A stretch of 64,000 bases of DNA from Cylindrotheca closterium (taxonomy: Eukaryota > Bacillariophyta > Bacillariophyceae > Bacillariales > Bacillariaceae): the NCBI GenBank assembly GCA_933822405.4, contig CAKOGP040002202.1:447765-511764 (forward strand), given 5' to 3'. Each line of letters begins with the position of its first letter. Within the stretch, counting starts at the first letter, position 1. Under the pieces are notes generated by a model. The model had not been told where the DNA came from and searched no databases. It worked only from the letters and a program-made list of their open reading frames with translations. Made by a program: the position numbers and the translations under genes. Below are positions 21,767 to 31,024 of this stretch, in pieces.

Positions 21767-23212
21767 ATGCAACACAATGATCCTCCTCAGCAGTCGAGAA
21801 AGTGGCAACTTGTCGGTTTCTCGGCTCTCATTGCCATCTTCATCGCCTTCAACCTGAAAGAAGCTGTGATTCTGACAGCAGCCCATCACATCAAAAGAAT
21901 AACGGACGACATGGTCAATGTCCCTACGGCTAGTGTTCCAACGGGGTCATCACCAGCAGTTATTCATCACCCGCAACCAATGCCCAAGAATGGAGGTGCT
22001 CTCAAGCTCATTATTGCCAAAACAATCGCTGCGAAAGACATTGCCGAAACCTTACTGGACATTCAATCCTTTGTGGAACGGTATTCGTCACAGTCATCTT
22101 CGTCTAAATTTCAAATTGAATGGCGGCTATTTTGCTACAAGAATGAAACTATGGCTGCACTTTTGGAATATCATAGTGAAGACCAATGGTTGCAACATTA
22201 CAATACTAGAATCTATCTCGAGCTAGGCGCCAACAAGGTCAACTTTTGGCACAAGTACCTCAATCCAAAGGCCACAATCGACCACGATGTAGACTATATT
22301 TGGATGATGGATGGAGATATACAAATTCGATACATGGCCTGGGAATGCTTTTGGGATATTGTCAGACGCTTTCAACCTTCCATTTTTGCTCCGTCGCTCA
22401 TGACCAACATGGACAGTCGAGCTTGGGAAGATCGCAAGGTCTATGTCGGCTCGACTCATCCTCACAAGTGTCATGTCACGGATCCCAATCCCAAAAAGAA
22501 GAAAAAGAAAAAGAAAAAAAATGACGACAAGAACAAGGACACGACGAAATCAATAATATCACCTGAAACCAAACTGCCGCTTGTTCCACGACCTGTCAAC
22601 AACTTTCAAAGGATGATCGCTATGGATGTCTGGGTAGTGGAAATCCAATTACCAGTCTTTTCTAGATTAGCCTGGGAGACTACTTACAATGTCTTTGAAG
22701 AACGAGTGCAAGGATGGGGACAATTCAAAACGAGTTGGGCTCCCGATCTCTTTTGGTGCAAAATGATTGATCAAGAATTGCATGGGACCAACAATAGCGT
22801 TCAAGATCGTTTGCAAGATCGTCCCTTTATGCGATGGCAAAAGCTCAAGAAACAGTGCGATATTAATCCCAAAGTCATGCACGATGTCACGGGAATTCAA
22901 GACTTGAGGTTTTATCAAGATGACGAAGGAGACGGAGACTCTAAGCAACAATCACATCCCTGCATGCTCATTCATTCCACACCCGTCCGAGATTTGGATT
23001 CCCGAACCATCAAATTGCACACCAACAAGAAATCCAGTCTAACGTTTCGGAGAAAAGGAGAAGCAGACTTGTTAAAGTACAAACAAGGGTTGCCTGGTTT
23101 GTACACGACCAAAGCGTTGGGACAGAATCAACTGTATCGAGCCTACATTTCGAAAAATGAAACAGAGTACAATTGTCAGGCTTGTCGACACACGGCGTGC
23201 TTATTGGACTAG
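21767..23212 (+). CDS. Type II membrane glycosyltransferase-like protein
   Basis: 481 aa from ATG 21767; the frame is open further 5' without an ATG. A short cytosolic N-terminus precedes one membrane segment (about residues 14-36), then a lumenal domain: the type II topology of Golgi transferases. YIWMMDGDIQI supplies a DxD-like acidic motif expected to bind a metal-nucleotide sugar. Nearby patterns resemble the DUF707-type family, which is my best guess rather than a firm call. A Lys-rich insert, coded by an A-rich run near 22494-22520, interrupts the domain. A C-terminal CQACRHTAC Cys motif ends the protein. Probable role: glycan synthesis in the secretory pathway. Confidence 0.6.
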   Translation: MQHNDPPQQSRKWQLVGFSALIAIFIAFNLKEAVILTAAHHIKRITDDMVNVPTASVPTGSSPAVIHHPQPMPKNGGALKLIIAKTIAAKDIAETLLDIQSFVERYSSQSSSSKFQIEWRLFCYKNETMAALLEYHSEDQWLQHYNTRIYLELGANKVNFWHKYLNPKATIDHDVDYIWMMDGDIQIRYMAWECFWDIVRRFQPSIFAPSLMTNMDSRAWEDRKVYVGSTHPHKCHVTDPNPKKKKKKKKKNDDKNKDTTKSIISPETKLPLVPRPVNNFQRMIAMDVWVVEIQLPVFSRLAWETTYNVFEERVQGWGQFKTSWAPDLFWCKMIDQELHGTNNSVQDRLQDRPFMRWQKLKKQCDINPKVMHDVTGIQDLRFYQDDEGDGDSKQQSHPCMLIHSTPVRDLDSRTIKLHTNKKSSLTFRRKGEADLLKYKQGLPGLYTTKALGQNQLYRAYISKNETEYNCQACRHTACLLD

Positions 23213-23675
23213 CTTAGGCTGCTTCTTGGAATGACATATATGTCTATGATCTCGCACATCATCAGCATGGTGGCACAGTACATCGTCGCTTTAAGCTGGA
23301 CATTTCACAGTCTAGCTGATAATATTGTCGTCGGTCTTCTTGGGTGCAGCACTTACCACGGTTTATATTGGTCTGCTTCCCGTGCGAATGTTCGGACCCA
23401 AAGACGACACGACTCGCGCTCCGCCAAATGGAAACAATGAGGAGTAAATGTGACCAATAGTCTCCATTCGAAACTTTTGGTATCGTAGTTGATTGGAAGA
23501 AGACTGAGACTTGCTTTTGCAACCAAACAAACTTATTGTTAGGATGCCGCCCACCCAGAATCCTCAGTAGCATGAGTCATTGGCTGCTATAGTCGTTGTT
23601 GCTAGATAGTATTTAATAAATACAACTACTGTAGGATGACACATCGTGCTAAAAAACAGATATTTTCTACTACTA
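23213..23675. other. Convergent intergenic region, nothing recognised
   Basis: A 463-bp spacer between the transferase-like gene and the sirtuin 3' ends, with no supported gene or repeat. Confidence 0.5.
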
Positions 23676-24983
23676 TTACTGCGTACCATCGCCACCAAAC
23701 TTTGGGCTGACATTGACCAATGGCAAGGTCAGAGCCCGCCCTTGCATTGCCGTTTCAATCCACCAATATCCCAGACGAAACACTGCTCCAGAAATGGAAA
23801 TTTGAATGGACATGCTATCATTGTCCCATGCAATGACACGACCAATCAACTCTGGGTTTTGCGCGAGAACGGGCTGGTGACTGGGTTGACCTGCCCCTTC
23901 GACGTTGTGATTGACAATCTGGACCTTGGCATTGACATTTAGATCCCACACCATTTTGTAGGAGTCGCCATCATTATTCCCGCCACCGCCGCTACCATTA
24001 CTGACCAAGTACAAGTCGCCTTGAGCATCATAGGGAATCAAGAATTTCTTGTCCTTTGGAAACTTATATTGTTTGGATATGGATTTGGGCACTGGTGCCA
24101 ATTTCATGTGATGAAACAATTGCCGAAAGACATTATCCGTCGAACCAAAGATTCGTAGACTGGCCTTGCCATCTTGCGGTGTCTGTTGCAAATTGATAAT
24201 GACCATACCTAGAGATTTCCCTTGAAGCGATCGATGGGCAGCCTTGATGGGCACTTGATCCGCATTGAGTCCACTGAGACTGGTGCCCAAGACCAATACC
24301 AAGTCGGCACTTTCGGCTTCCTTGACCATCCATTTGTATTCAGAGTGTCTTAAGGACCCGGAATACTTCACCACAGGGTTGGAAGGATCGTACCAACTTC
24401 CGTGAATCTCATTGATCTTGTCTTGAGGGAATCCAGCCTTTTGGGGCAATCCATCGTGATTTTGTTGGATCCACCCATGAATCAAGTCGTTTGATGCCAA
24501 TGCACCCAAGGCATAATGGGTAGGAGTCGGCTTGGCGCTCATCTTGTTCGCTTTGGTAATGCCAAAGATGGGATGTTTCTTGGTGCCATTTTGGCTGCTT
24601 CCTCGAGCCGCTTGTCCAATTCCAGCAGCTACAGAGATACCTGCTCCACTATAAACAACAGTCTTTTTGGATTGTCGTAGTAGCTCAGCTAACTTTTGAA
24701 TCTTGAGTTGCATGAGCCTGTCTTCATCTTGGTATTCGGAAGCAGTCAGCCAAGACTTTGGATCATCCTCAATGTTGGTGTTGTGATGATCATCTCGTGG
24801 TTTGTCAGGCGATTCCCATGTCATGGTAGGGGGCAATAGCAACAGCATGCGATTCTCTTCGTCTTGTTCCTTGGAAAAGACTCGGCCATGCCAAAATTTA
24901 GCTTGACGAGGATGAGTCTGAAAGGGATTGGAAGCAATGACTTGGAGCAAGTCTTGCCGTTGACTGTTTGGCTGTTTGGCCAT
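23676..24983 (-). CDS. Sirtuin (Sir2-family) protein with atypical active site
   Basis: 435 aa, intronless. The Sir2 NAD-binding motif is SGAGISVAAGI (GAGIS 113-117), followed by QNHDGL (174-179), EIHGSW, and the GTSLSGLNADQV segment of the second nucleotide-binding loop. In canonical sirtuins the motif is QNxDGLHxxAG with a catalytic His. Here that position is Pro (QNHDGLPQKAG), with a His two residues before DGL's Gly instead. The CxxC...CxxC zinc ribbon is absent. The protein may therefore be a divergent deacylase, an ADP-ribosyl transferase or an inactive NAD-binding protein. A C-terminal extension of about 120 residues, with a Gly/Asn loop, is unrecognised. A broken relative lies at 28821-28994. 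Confidence 0.8.
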   Translation of the reverse strand: MAKQPNSQRQDLLQVIASNPFQTHPRQAKFWHGRVFSKEQDEENRMLLLLPPTMTWESPDKPRDDHHNTNIEDDPKSWLTASEYQDEDRLMQLKIQKLAELLRQSKKTVVYSGAGISVAAGIGQAARGSSQNGTKKHPIFGITKANKMSAKPTPTHYALGALASNDLIHGWIQQNHDGLPQKAGFPQDKINEIHGSWYDPSNPVVKYSGSLRHSEYKWMVKEAESADLVLVLGTSLSGLNADQVPIKAAHRSLQGKSLGMVIINLQQTPQDGKASLRIFGSTDNVFRQLFHHMKLAPVPKSISKQYKFPKDKKFLIPYDAQGDLYLVSNGSGGGGNNDGDSYKMVWDLNVNAKVQIVNHNVEGAGQPSHQPVLAQNPELIGRVIAWDNDSMSIQISISGAVFRLGYWWIETAMQGRALTLPLVNVSPKFGGDGTQ

Positions 24984-25359
24984 GGTTTGATTCTGATTGT
25001 GAAAGAGGGTACGTTTCCTTCGGGGTGGATTGGATGTGGTGCACGTTTAAAAAGTAGAGAGTGGAACACATGGAATGTTGAACGTTTTAAGATAAAGTGG
25101 GCGTCGATGGTTGAGTTTTGTGTTTGCGTGTGCGTTATTGAATTTATATTCCGAATATGGCACGCCTTAGATTTTGTCATTGGGGCCTTTTCTAGTCCAT
25201 GTGGGTACATGCTTAGTGTTTCCCTCCGAATCAGAAAAATTTACTACAGGAGGACTATCGATATTTAAATAGTACATTAGATTTACACTACTAAAGTGAT
25301 CATCAAAGGTGAGACAGTGCTGCTGGTGACCACGACCACATGGCTGGCCCAACTGGTCT
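24984..25359. other. Intergenic region
   Basis: 376 bp from the sirtuin start back to the 3' end of metalloprotease copy A. It probably holds the sirtuin promoter and the protease 3' UTR. No other signal is visible. Confidence 0.45.
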
Positions 25360-28167
25360 TTAGAATACATTGCCACCTGGAACATCAACAGATTCACCAT
25401 AACCATACTGTCCATCGTGAAAGATCACAACGTTACCATCGTACCACAACTTGTAATAAGCGTCTGAGTATATTCGATGCATAATAACAGTAGTACAAAA
25501 GAGATCGGGAGTGAGCGAGTCAATTGATCACTATAAATACACGGTCGTGGATCCAAAACATCACTTACCACCAAGCATTCCATCACCGTAAGAGTCCATG
25601 ATTTTGAAAGTGTGAACTCCGTCGCTGCTCAAGCATTCCGTGGTGTCGACAATGATTTCGCCAGATGGATAGTTGCCTCCTTGAACTACAATATTGCCAT
25701 TCGGATCTTCCACCTCCCAGCTCACCTCCTCGCCCCACTCGTCGGTTTGAAGCTGCAATCGAAACTCGTGGTTGCACGATCCAACTGTGGGGCTAGCGAC
25801 GGGTGCTTGGTTGGGACTCCCGGATGGTGCCTCGTTCACCTGGCCACCTGGAACAGTCACTGATTCTCCATTGCCGTACCCTGAAGCACCACGATGAATC
25901 ACAACATTCCCATCGTACCATATCTTGTAATATCCTCCTATTTTTTCAAAATAGGATCAAATCGTGAGTTAGTTCCCATGGCATCTGTATGATGTATGCC
26001 AAAACTCGGACCATCTCTTTGATTACGTACCACAACACATGCCATCACCATAGCTGTCCATGATCCTGAAAATGTGCACACCATCGCTCTGCAAACATTC
26101 GGTTACCTCGATAAAGTTCTCACCAGATGGATAGTTGTCTCCTTGGACGACAACGTTCCCACTGGGATCTTCCACCTGCCAGCTCAACTCCTCGCCCCAC
26201 TCGTCGGTCTGAATCTCCAAACGAAACGCATGTCCATTGCAAGAGCCAGTGGGACTGTTGACTGGAGGAGAGTTGGGTTTGGATTTGGAACCGGCGCTGG
26301 AGTTGGCCCAGGAGATGGGCCCGGCGTAGGATTGGGGGTTGGCGGAGGAGTGGAATTCGGAATCGGGGCAGGAGTAGGATTGGGAGTTGGTCCAGGAGTT
26401 GGCGCATTTGTTGGCACCGGTGTAGGATTGGGAGTTGGTGCTGGAGTTGGAGGGCTGTTATTGTTCCCTCCCGGAAGTGGTACCACTTCCTCGCCCTCAA
26501 ATTGACCATTCGACGAATACACCAGAGACCCATCAACGTAGAGTTCGTAGTTTCCAGCTGTACAGGTACAACACGACCAAGACATGAGAAATATACAAGA
26601 GGCATGAACGTGCTCAAGTCGACGATGCAGAAAGCTTACCTCCATACTCGCAGCAGATGCCATCATCATATGTGTCGCGAATGGTAAAAGTATAGTCAGT
26701 TCCGCTAGGTAGACAATCATCAATCTCAAACTTCGAGTTTGATCCATAACCATTTCCTTGAGCAATAGTGACGCCATTGGACCCAGTCACATCCCAGCTT
26801 GTCTCTTCCCCATATTCATCTGTCTGCAAGACCAAACGAAATTCGGAGCCAGCACATGGGGCGGATGTAGGAGCTACTGTTGGGGGGCCTGCCGTTTCCC
26901 GTGCTGTACAAGTGGAATCCTGAGCCTTCACTTCATCGACATAGCTTGTCATTCGGTTGATATTTTCTTGCTTGAAACTATCCGGTCGGTCTCCATAGCT
27001 CATGATGTATTGATCTTCCCCTAAGACGTGCTCTGCACCCAAACTGTGCCCCAATTCGTGAGTGACAAGCAAGACGTGTTCGATTAATGGAAATCCATTA
27101 GAAATACTATTGACACCAACAGAATAGTCATCACAGAGAGCGGCTAGATAAGCGCACCCAGCAGCATCCGTTGGATACGGGTCTCCTCCAAAAAACAAGT
27201 GCGTGCTATCACAGCCTTGAGGTGGCCTTGGGTTGAATAGACCTCTGAAATTGTCAAGCAAAGCAGTGCTGTCGTTGTCGTCACAAACTGTATTGCCGTT
27301 ATCAAGCATATTGCGGTATGGATCAGCGTTCGCCGAACAGGACCCTTCAATGCTACAAAGTTCAACTTTCATGCACAGCGGTGCGACATTGAAGAAAGGA
27401 TTCATCAGTTCGATGATCGTATTGCCAAATGCCACTGCTCCTTCAGGCGTTCCATTGCCGACCTCAGCGCAAAAGCGGCTGTCATACCGGACAGCCAACC
27501 GAATCACCTTGTACTCAGAACAAGCTTGTTGAAGTTGTCTATCAGCATGCTGCATAGGCGTAATATCTGCGTCGATGGTCGAAGTCGAGCTAATGTACAA
27601 CAAAATGGTTCGCATCACACATGAGAAACAATGAAATAAGATAGATATCTTGTCATCTTCTTACATGTCAACTTACTTTAGTTTTCTCTGTCCATGGGAT
27701 CGCTTCTTTGCATCACCACGAAAACGACGCTTGGTTTTCTTTTCCGGATCAACATCAATGTTCGCAATGGTCGTATAAATACATCCATGTTCTTCCAAAT
27801 GCGGCATGGCAATTAGTTCTGTCCACTGCATGCTACCTTGGTTTAGTCGGGCTGCATGCGATGGCATCTTGTCGTCCAGATTCATCGTAACAATGATGGT
27901 GTCCTCATCTCCACAAGCGTGACTCTTGAAGACGTGCTTGCCGGAGGTAGGCTCGAGGTCTTTCAAAGCAAACGAAACTTCGCAGTCATCTCCGAGCCTA
28001 AATGTGTTGCCAGAAGTGCAGAGGTTCTGCAGTTTTGGCTGGAAGCTGTCCACAAGTCGATCTTTAGCACGGAGCTTTGAAAACTCCTTGTCCTTGATGT
28101 ATCCACGGATGGAAGCAGCATAGCATGCAGAAAAGGTGAACAGCAAGAGAGTGACGAAAAGCTTCAT
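25360..28167 (-). CDS. Secreted reprolysin-like metalloprotease with repeated C-terminal modules, copy A
   Basis: Exons: 28167-27677, 27589-26640, 26557-26031 (one frame change inside), 25937-25569 and 25463-25360. Signal peptide [17 protein letters not shown]; pro-region ending in a strongly basic stretch (KKTKRRFRG...KKRS). The catalytic domain has zinc site [11 protein letters not shown] (about 341-351) and Met-turn YIMSYGD, as in adamalysin/reprolysin-type M12 peptidases. Then come three copies of a roughly 95-residue module ([12 protein letters not shown]...[23 protein letters not shown]...[22 protein letters not shown]...MDSYGDGM). A PTPNPTP linker separates the first two. Asp/Gly-rich loops in the module look calcium-binding. 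Three introns cut the modules at the same place in phase 1. Exon 3 does not stay in frame: near 26277 the frame must change for module 2 to be read. The cause may be a missed intron or a shared frameshift. Confidence 0.75.
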
Positions 28168-28260
28168 GATGATGCTTTGGTTTCGTTCGGATTGTCAAAT
28201 TGTGAGAGTTTCTCGAAAAGAATTATGATCGTGATCGCTCGACCGGTCTTGGGCGTTTCC

Positions 28261-28316
28261 CTTGGGCGTTTCTCTTTTCGCTACGATAATGGTATGAATG
28301 AATAGATGACGTGTCA
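28261..28316 (-). promoter_or_regulatory. Conserved promoter block with TGACGTGTC motif, copy A
   Basis: CTTGGGCGTTTCTCTTTTCG followed about 30 bp on by GATGACGTGTCAC, read on the plus strand, lies 95-150 bp upstream of the copy A start. The same two elements in the same order occur upstream of copy B, although the DNA between them has diverged. TGACGT resembles CRE/bZIP sites, including CO2/cAMP-responsive elements described in diatoms. Binding here is inference. Confidence 0.45.
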
Positions 28317-28574
28317 CATTTCACTGACGAACACTGCGATAATAACGGACGTGAAAGTCGACTTCTGTGCTGGTAATGTCACTGCCATGTAAGGTACAAG
28401 TATTGCTATCATGATGCCGTTTCCTGCTGTAAAAAAATCGCTTTCGGATGATTGAAGCTAGAGTTGCGATGAAAGTGTAAAGACTGGGACTTGTCTCCTC
28501 AGGAGAGTCATTTCGGATATCAGCCAGAAATCTGCCTGCAGTTGATCCAAATTGACACAGTCACCGCGAAGTGC

Positions 28575-28800
28575 AGCACCCGTCTAGACGCATCATGCAT
28601 TAGCACACTTGAATTAAGCGTATCAAGGTGGGTCCTGCGGAATCGTAGTCCGATGTCGCGCCACCGTCTTGCAAATCTTCTGGTTGTTGAAAGTGACTGA
28701 GAAATTGCGGTATCTGGTTTCTAGGAAACACGACAACTCTCATGAGTGGTGGCTAGCATTTCAGGGAACTGGTCAGCTGGTCTCACAAGGTGTTTCAGGA
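28575..28800. repeat. Old duplicated flank, related to about 34615-34810
   Basis: Patches such as GTGAAGTGCAG/GCGAAGTGCAG, CTCGTCTGGACG/CCCGTCTAGACG and GACCAGCTGGTGTCACAAG/GGTCAGCTGGTCTCACAAG align in order between the regions upstream of the two protease copies. Divergence is much higher than in the genes, so the duplication is old and the genes have been homogenised since. Confidence 0.5.
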
Positions 28801-28820
28801 CGACTCGGAGTAAACAACGA

Positions 28821-28994
28821 CGGGGTAGAAGGAGCGAACCAACTTCCATGAATCTTGTTGATCAGTTCTTGAGGAAAATGTTGGATCCATCCATGAATCA
28901 AGTCTTTCGATGCCAACGCACCAAAGCCATATTGGGTTGGAGTCGGGTTGCCACTCAATTTTGTCAACAAAGATTGGATGTTTCGAGCTGACGG
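28821..28994 (-). pseudogene. Sirtuin gene fragment, decayed
   Basis: Minus-strand translation contains NPTPTQYGFGALASKDLIHGW and INKIHGSWFAPS, clearly matching PTPTHYALGALASNDLIHGW and INEIHGSWYDPS of the sirtuin at 23676-24983. The block between them that carries QNHDGLPQKAG is deleted, and the NAD-binding N-terminus and the C-terminus are missing. It cannot encode an enzyme. It lies next to the duplicated protease gene, so part of the sirtuin was probably carried along in the duplication. Confidence 0.75.
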
Positions 28995-29190
28995 TTGAGT
29001 GTAGAACCGCGCGCAATGTTGAAAGTGTTGGAATTGAAAATATTGTGAGTCATGATAAATGGATTTATGGGACTGCTTTAGCCCCTGATCAATCAACGCC
29101 AACCAAAAAAAAACGATGATGAGATATGACTGACTGACAAAAGCTGTTATTGCCCTCACCAATGCGTTTTACTCCCCGTCCCCATCACTT

Positions 29191-30843
29191 ATGATACTGC
29201 TTCGCCAGTTACCCAAGACTCTCAAATCCTATTCAACACATAGACATCAGTTTTCCTCTCACTTCTTTCGAACGATGGCAAGCTCCAACAATAACCAAGA
29301 TATGACGTTTTCATCATCATCCTCAGCACCGAAACCCAACGAAGAGAAAGCAATAGGAACGCCAGCAACACCTGTTCCACATACTGATCTTCCTCAAAAC
29401 TCAATAAAGCCAACAACAATCAAATACATGTATTCGGTAGAGAACCAAAATGGGACTAACATGAAAGTCTTCATGCCATTGTACGTGTACCAAGAAATGG
29501 CAGCCATCCATCTGAAACAACAGCAACAGCAGCCTTCCAAACGACCTCGGATACAAAATCAGCCAAAGTCTCCAAAGAAACTTACGATGTCATCATCCGA
29601 CGAAGTAGTGAATGATGTTCCTATTGGCACTGCTGCTGCTAATACTATCGCAACCACAAACGAATCATCTACTACAATGATTGAAATCCCAGAATCGGTA
29701 CGGCAATACGAACGCCAATTGCGTAAAATGCAAGCGGCCACCCGAGCATCCACCGAATTGTCATCAGATGATCTGCAAATTGTGTACAATGATCCTCACA
29801 TGGTCGTGGTGAACAAACCAAGTGGATTCTTGACGGTACCTGGAGTGAACCAAAATCCCAATCTCCTATCCTTGGTGTATGAAACACTTCAAGAACGAGA
29901 CAAACAAGATGACGCTAAAATCTTGCAACAACTCGAAAAGATGGAACACATGATTGTGCATCGCTTGGATATGGATACTTCTGGGCTAGTCATTTTTGCC
30001 AAAACCAAGGAAAGCATGGCCCACCTTCAAGCCAGCTTTCGACAGGGAACAACGGAACAAACGGACAAACATCAATCCAAAAAGAACAGAAAGAAATGGA
30101 AGAAAAATACGAGTCCTCCTCCAGCAGTTCCCACCAAACCGATTCAAAAAGAATATGAAGCTCTCTTGTGTGGACACTTGACTCCTGATACTTTGCAAAC
30201 CATTCAGATTGATTTGCCACTCCAACGCGATCACCAACATCCACCCTTCATGCGAGTGGCCACCCCTACTAGCGAACAAGAAGCACAGGAGGTTGTTGAA
30301 GGTCTGAAGCATGCAGGATGGAAAAAAATTGTGAAGAAAAAAGCCAAACCGAGTCAGACGATTGTGCAGGTGCTGCAGCGAGAATATGTGGTGCGCACCG
30401 AAGAAAAGGAAACAAACGACAATGGGATCAGCAGCAGTATGAATGGTGATGTTGACGACAGCCCTACAATAGGAGAGCAGCTACCAGTGACTCGCGTCCG
30501 GCTGGTTCCTCTCACTGGACGAACCCATCAATTGCGAGTTCATTGTGCTGCCATTGGGCATCCAATCTTGGCGGATCCGACCTATGGGATCTTGGGGGAG
30601 GCCGCGCCAAATGGTGGATTTGATGATACAACTATCGATCAATCTGTATCTGACACTGCTGATGATGACAAAAATAATGGTGTTGGTGATAGGAGACCTC
30701 GAGCTTCCACCAAACTCCAGCTCCAGTTGGATCAGTGGGTCAAAGATCATCATCAAGTCATGTGTCTCCATGCACGTAAACTTCAGTTAAATCATCCCAT
30801 CACAGGAGAAGAACTATGCTTGGAGGAAGCACCAACATTTTGA
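29191..30843 (+). CDS. RluA-family RNA pseudouridine synthase
   Basis: 550 aa, intronless. The catalytic motif HRLDMDTSGLVIFAKT (about residues 257-272, with the conserved Asp in HRLD) and the RLVPLTGRTHQLRVHCAAIGHPILAD block are diagnostic of RluA/RsuA-type synthases, which isomerise uridine in rRNA or tRNA. The N-terminus has about 190 extra residues. The first part (LLRQLPKTLKSYSTHRHQFS) is Arg/Ser-rich and could be an organelle transit peptide. Insertions (a Lys-rich loop near residue 300; an Asp/Asn loop near 490) split the usual domain. The gene sits between two copies of the secreted metalloprotease and is transcribed against both. Confidence 0.9.
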   Translation: MILLRQLPKTLKSYSTHRHQFSSHFFRTMASSNNNQDMTFSSSSSAPKPNEEKAIGTPATPVPHTDLPQNSIKPTTIKYMYSVENQNGTNMKVFMPLYVYQEMAAIHLKQQQQQPSKRPRIQNQPKSPKKLTMSSSDEVVNDVPIGTAAANTIATTNESSTTMIEIPESVRQYERQLRKMQAATRASTELSSDDLQIVYNDPHMVVVNKPSGFLTVPGVNQNPNLLSLVYETLQERDKQDDAKILQQLEKMEHMIVHRLDMDTSGLVIFAKTKESMAHLQASFRQGTTEQTDKHQSKKNRKKWKKNTSPPPAVPTKPIQKEYEALLCGHLTPDTLQTIQIDLPLQRDHQHPPFMRVATPTSEQEAQEVVEGLKHAGWKKIVKKKAKPSQTIVQVLQREYVVRTEEKETNDNGISSSMNGDVDDSPTIGEQLPVTRVRLVPLTGRTHQLRVHCAAIGHPILADPTYGILGEAAPNGGFDDTTIDQSVSDTADDDKNNGVGDRRPRASTKLQLQLDQWVKDHHQVMCLHARKLQLNHPITGEELCLEEAPTF

Positions 30844-31024
30844 ACGAAAAAAGAGAGAAAACAAAGAAAAGCTAGAGCATATAAATCTACTACCAGGTCT
30901 CATTCAGTCATCGTCTTGTATTGTTGACATTTGGAGAAAGTCCTGTATTTAGTACTGAATAATTGAGTTATTATGATTCCAGAACTCTCGGTAGATGGGT
31001 GGGCGCCAGATACAATAGCACTTT

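Noticed and set aside
26074..26505. Plus-strand Gly/Val-rich ORFs opposite the metalloprotease PT linkers (also 31715-32146)
   Set aside because: Antisense shadow of PTPNPTP coding sequence; duplicated only because the protease is.
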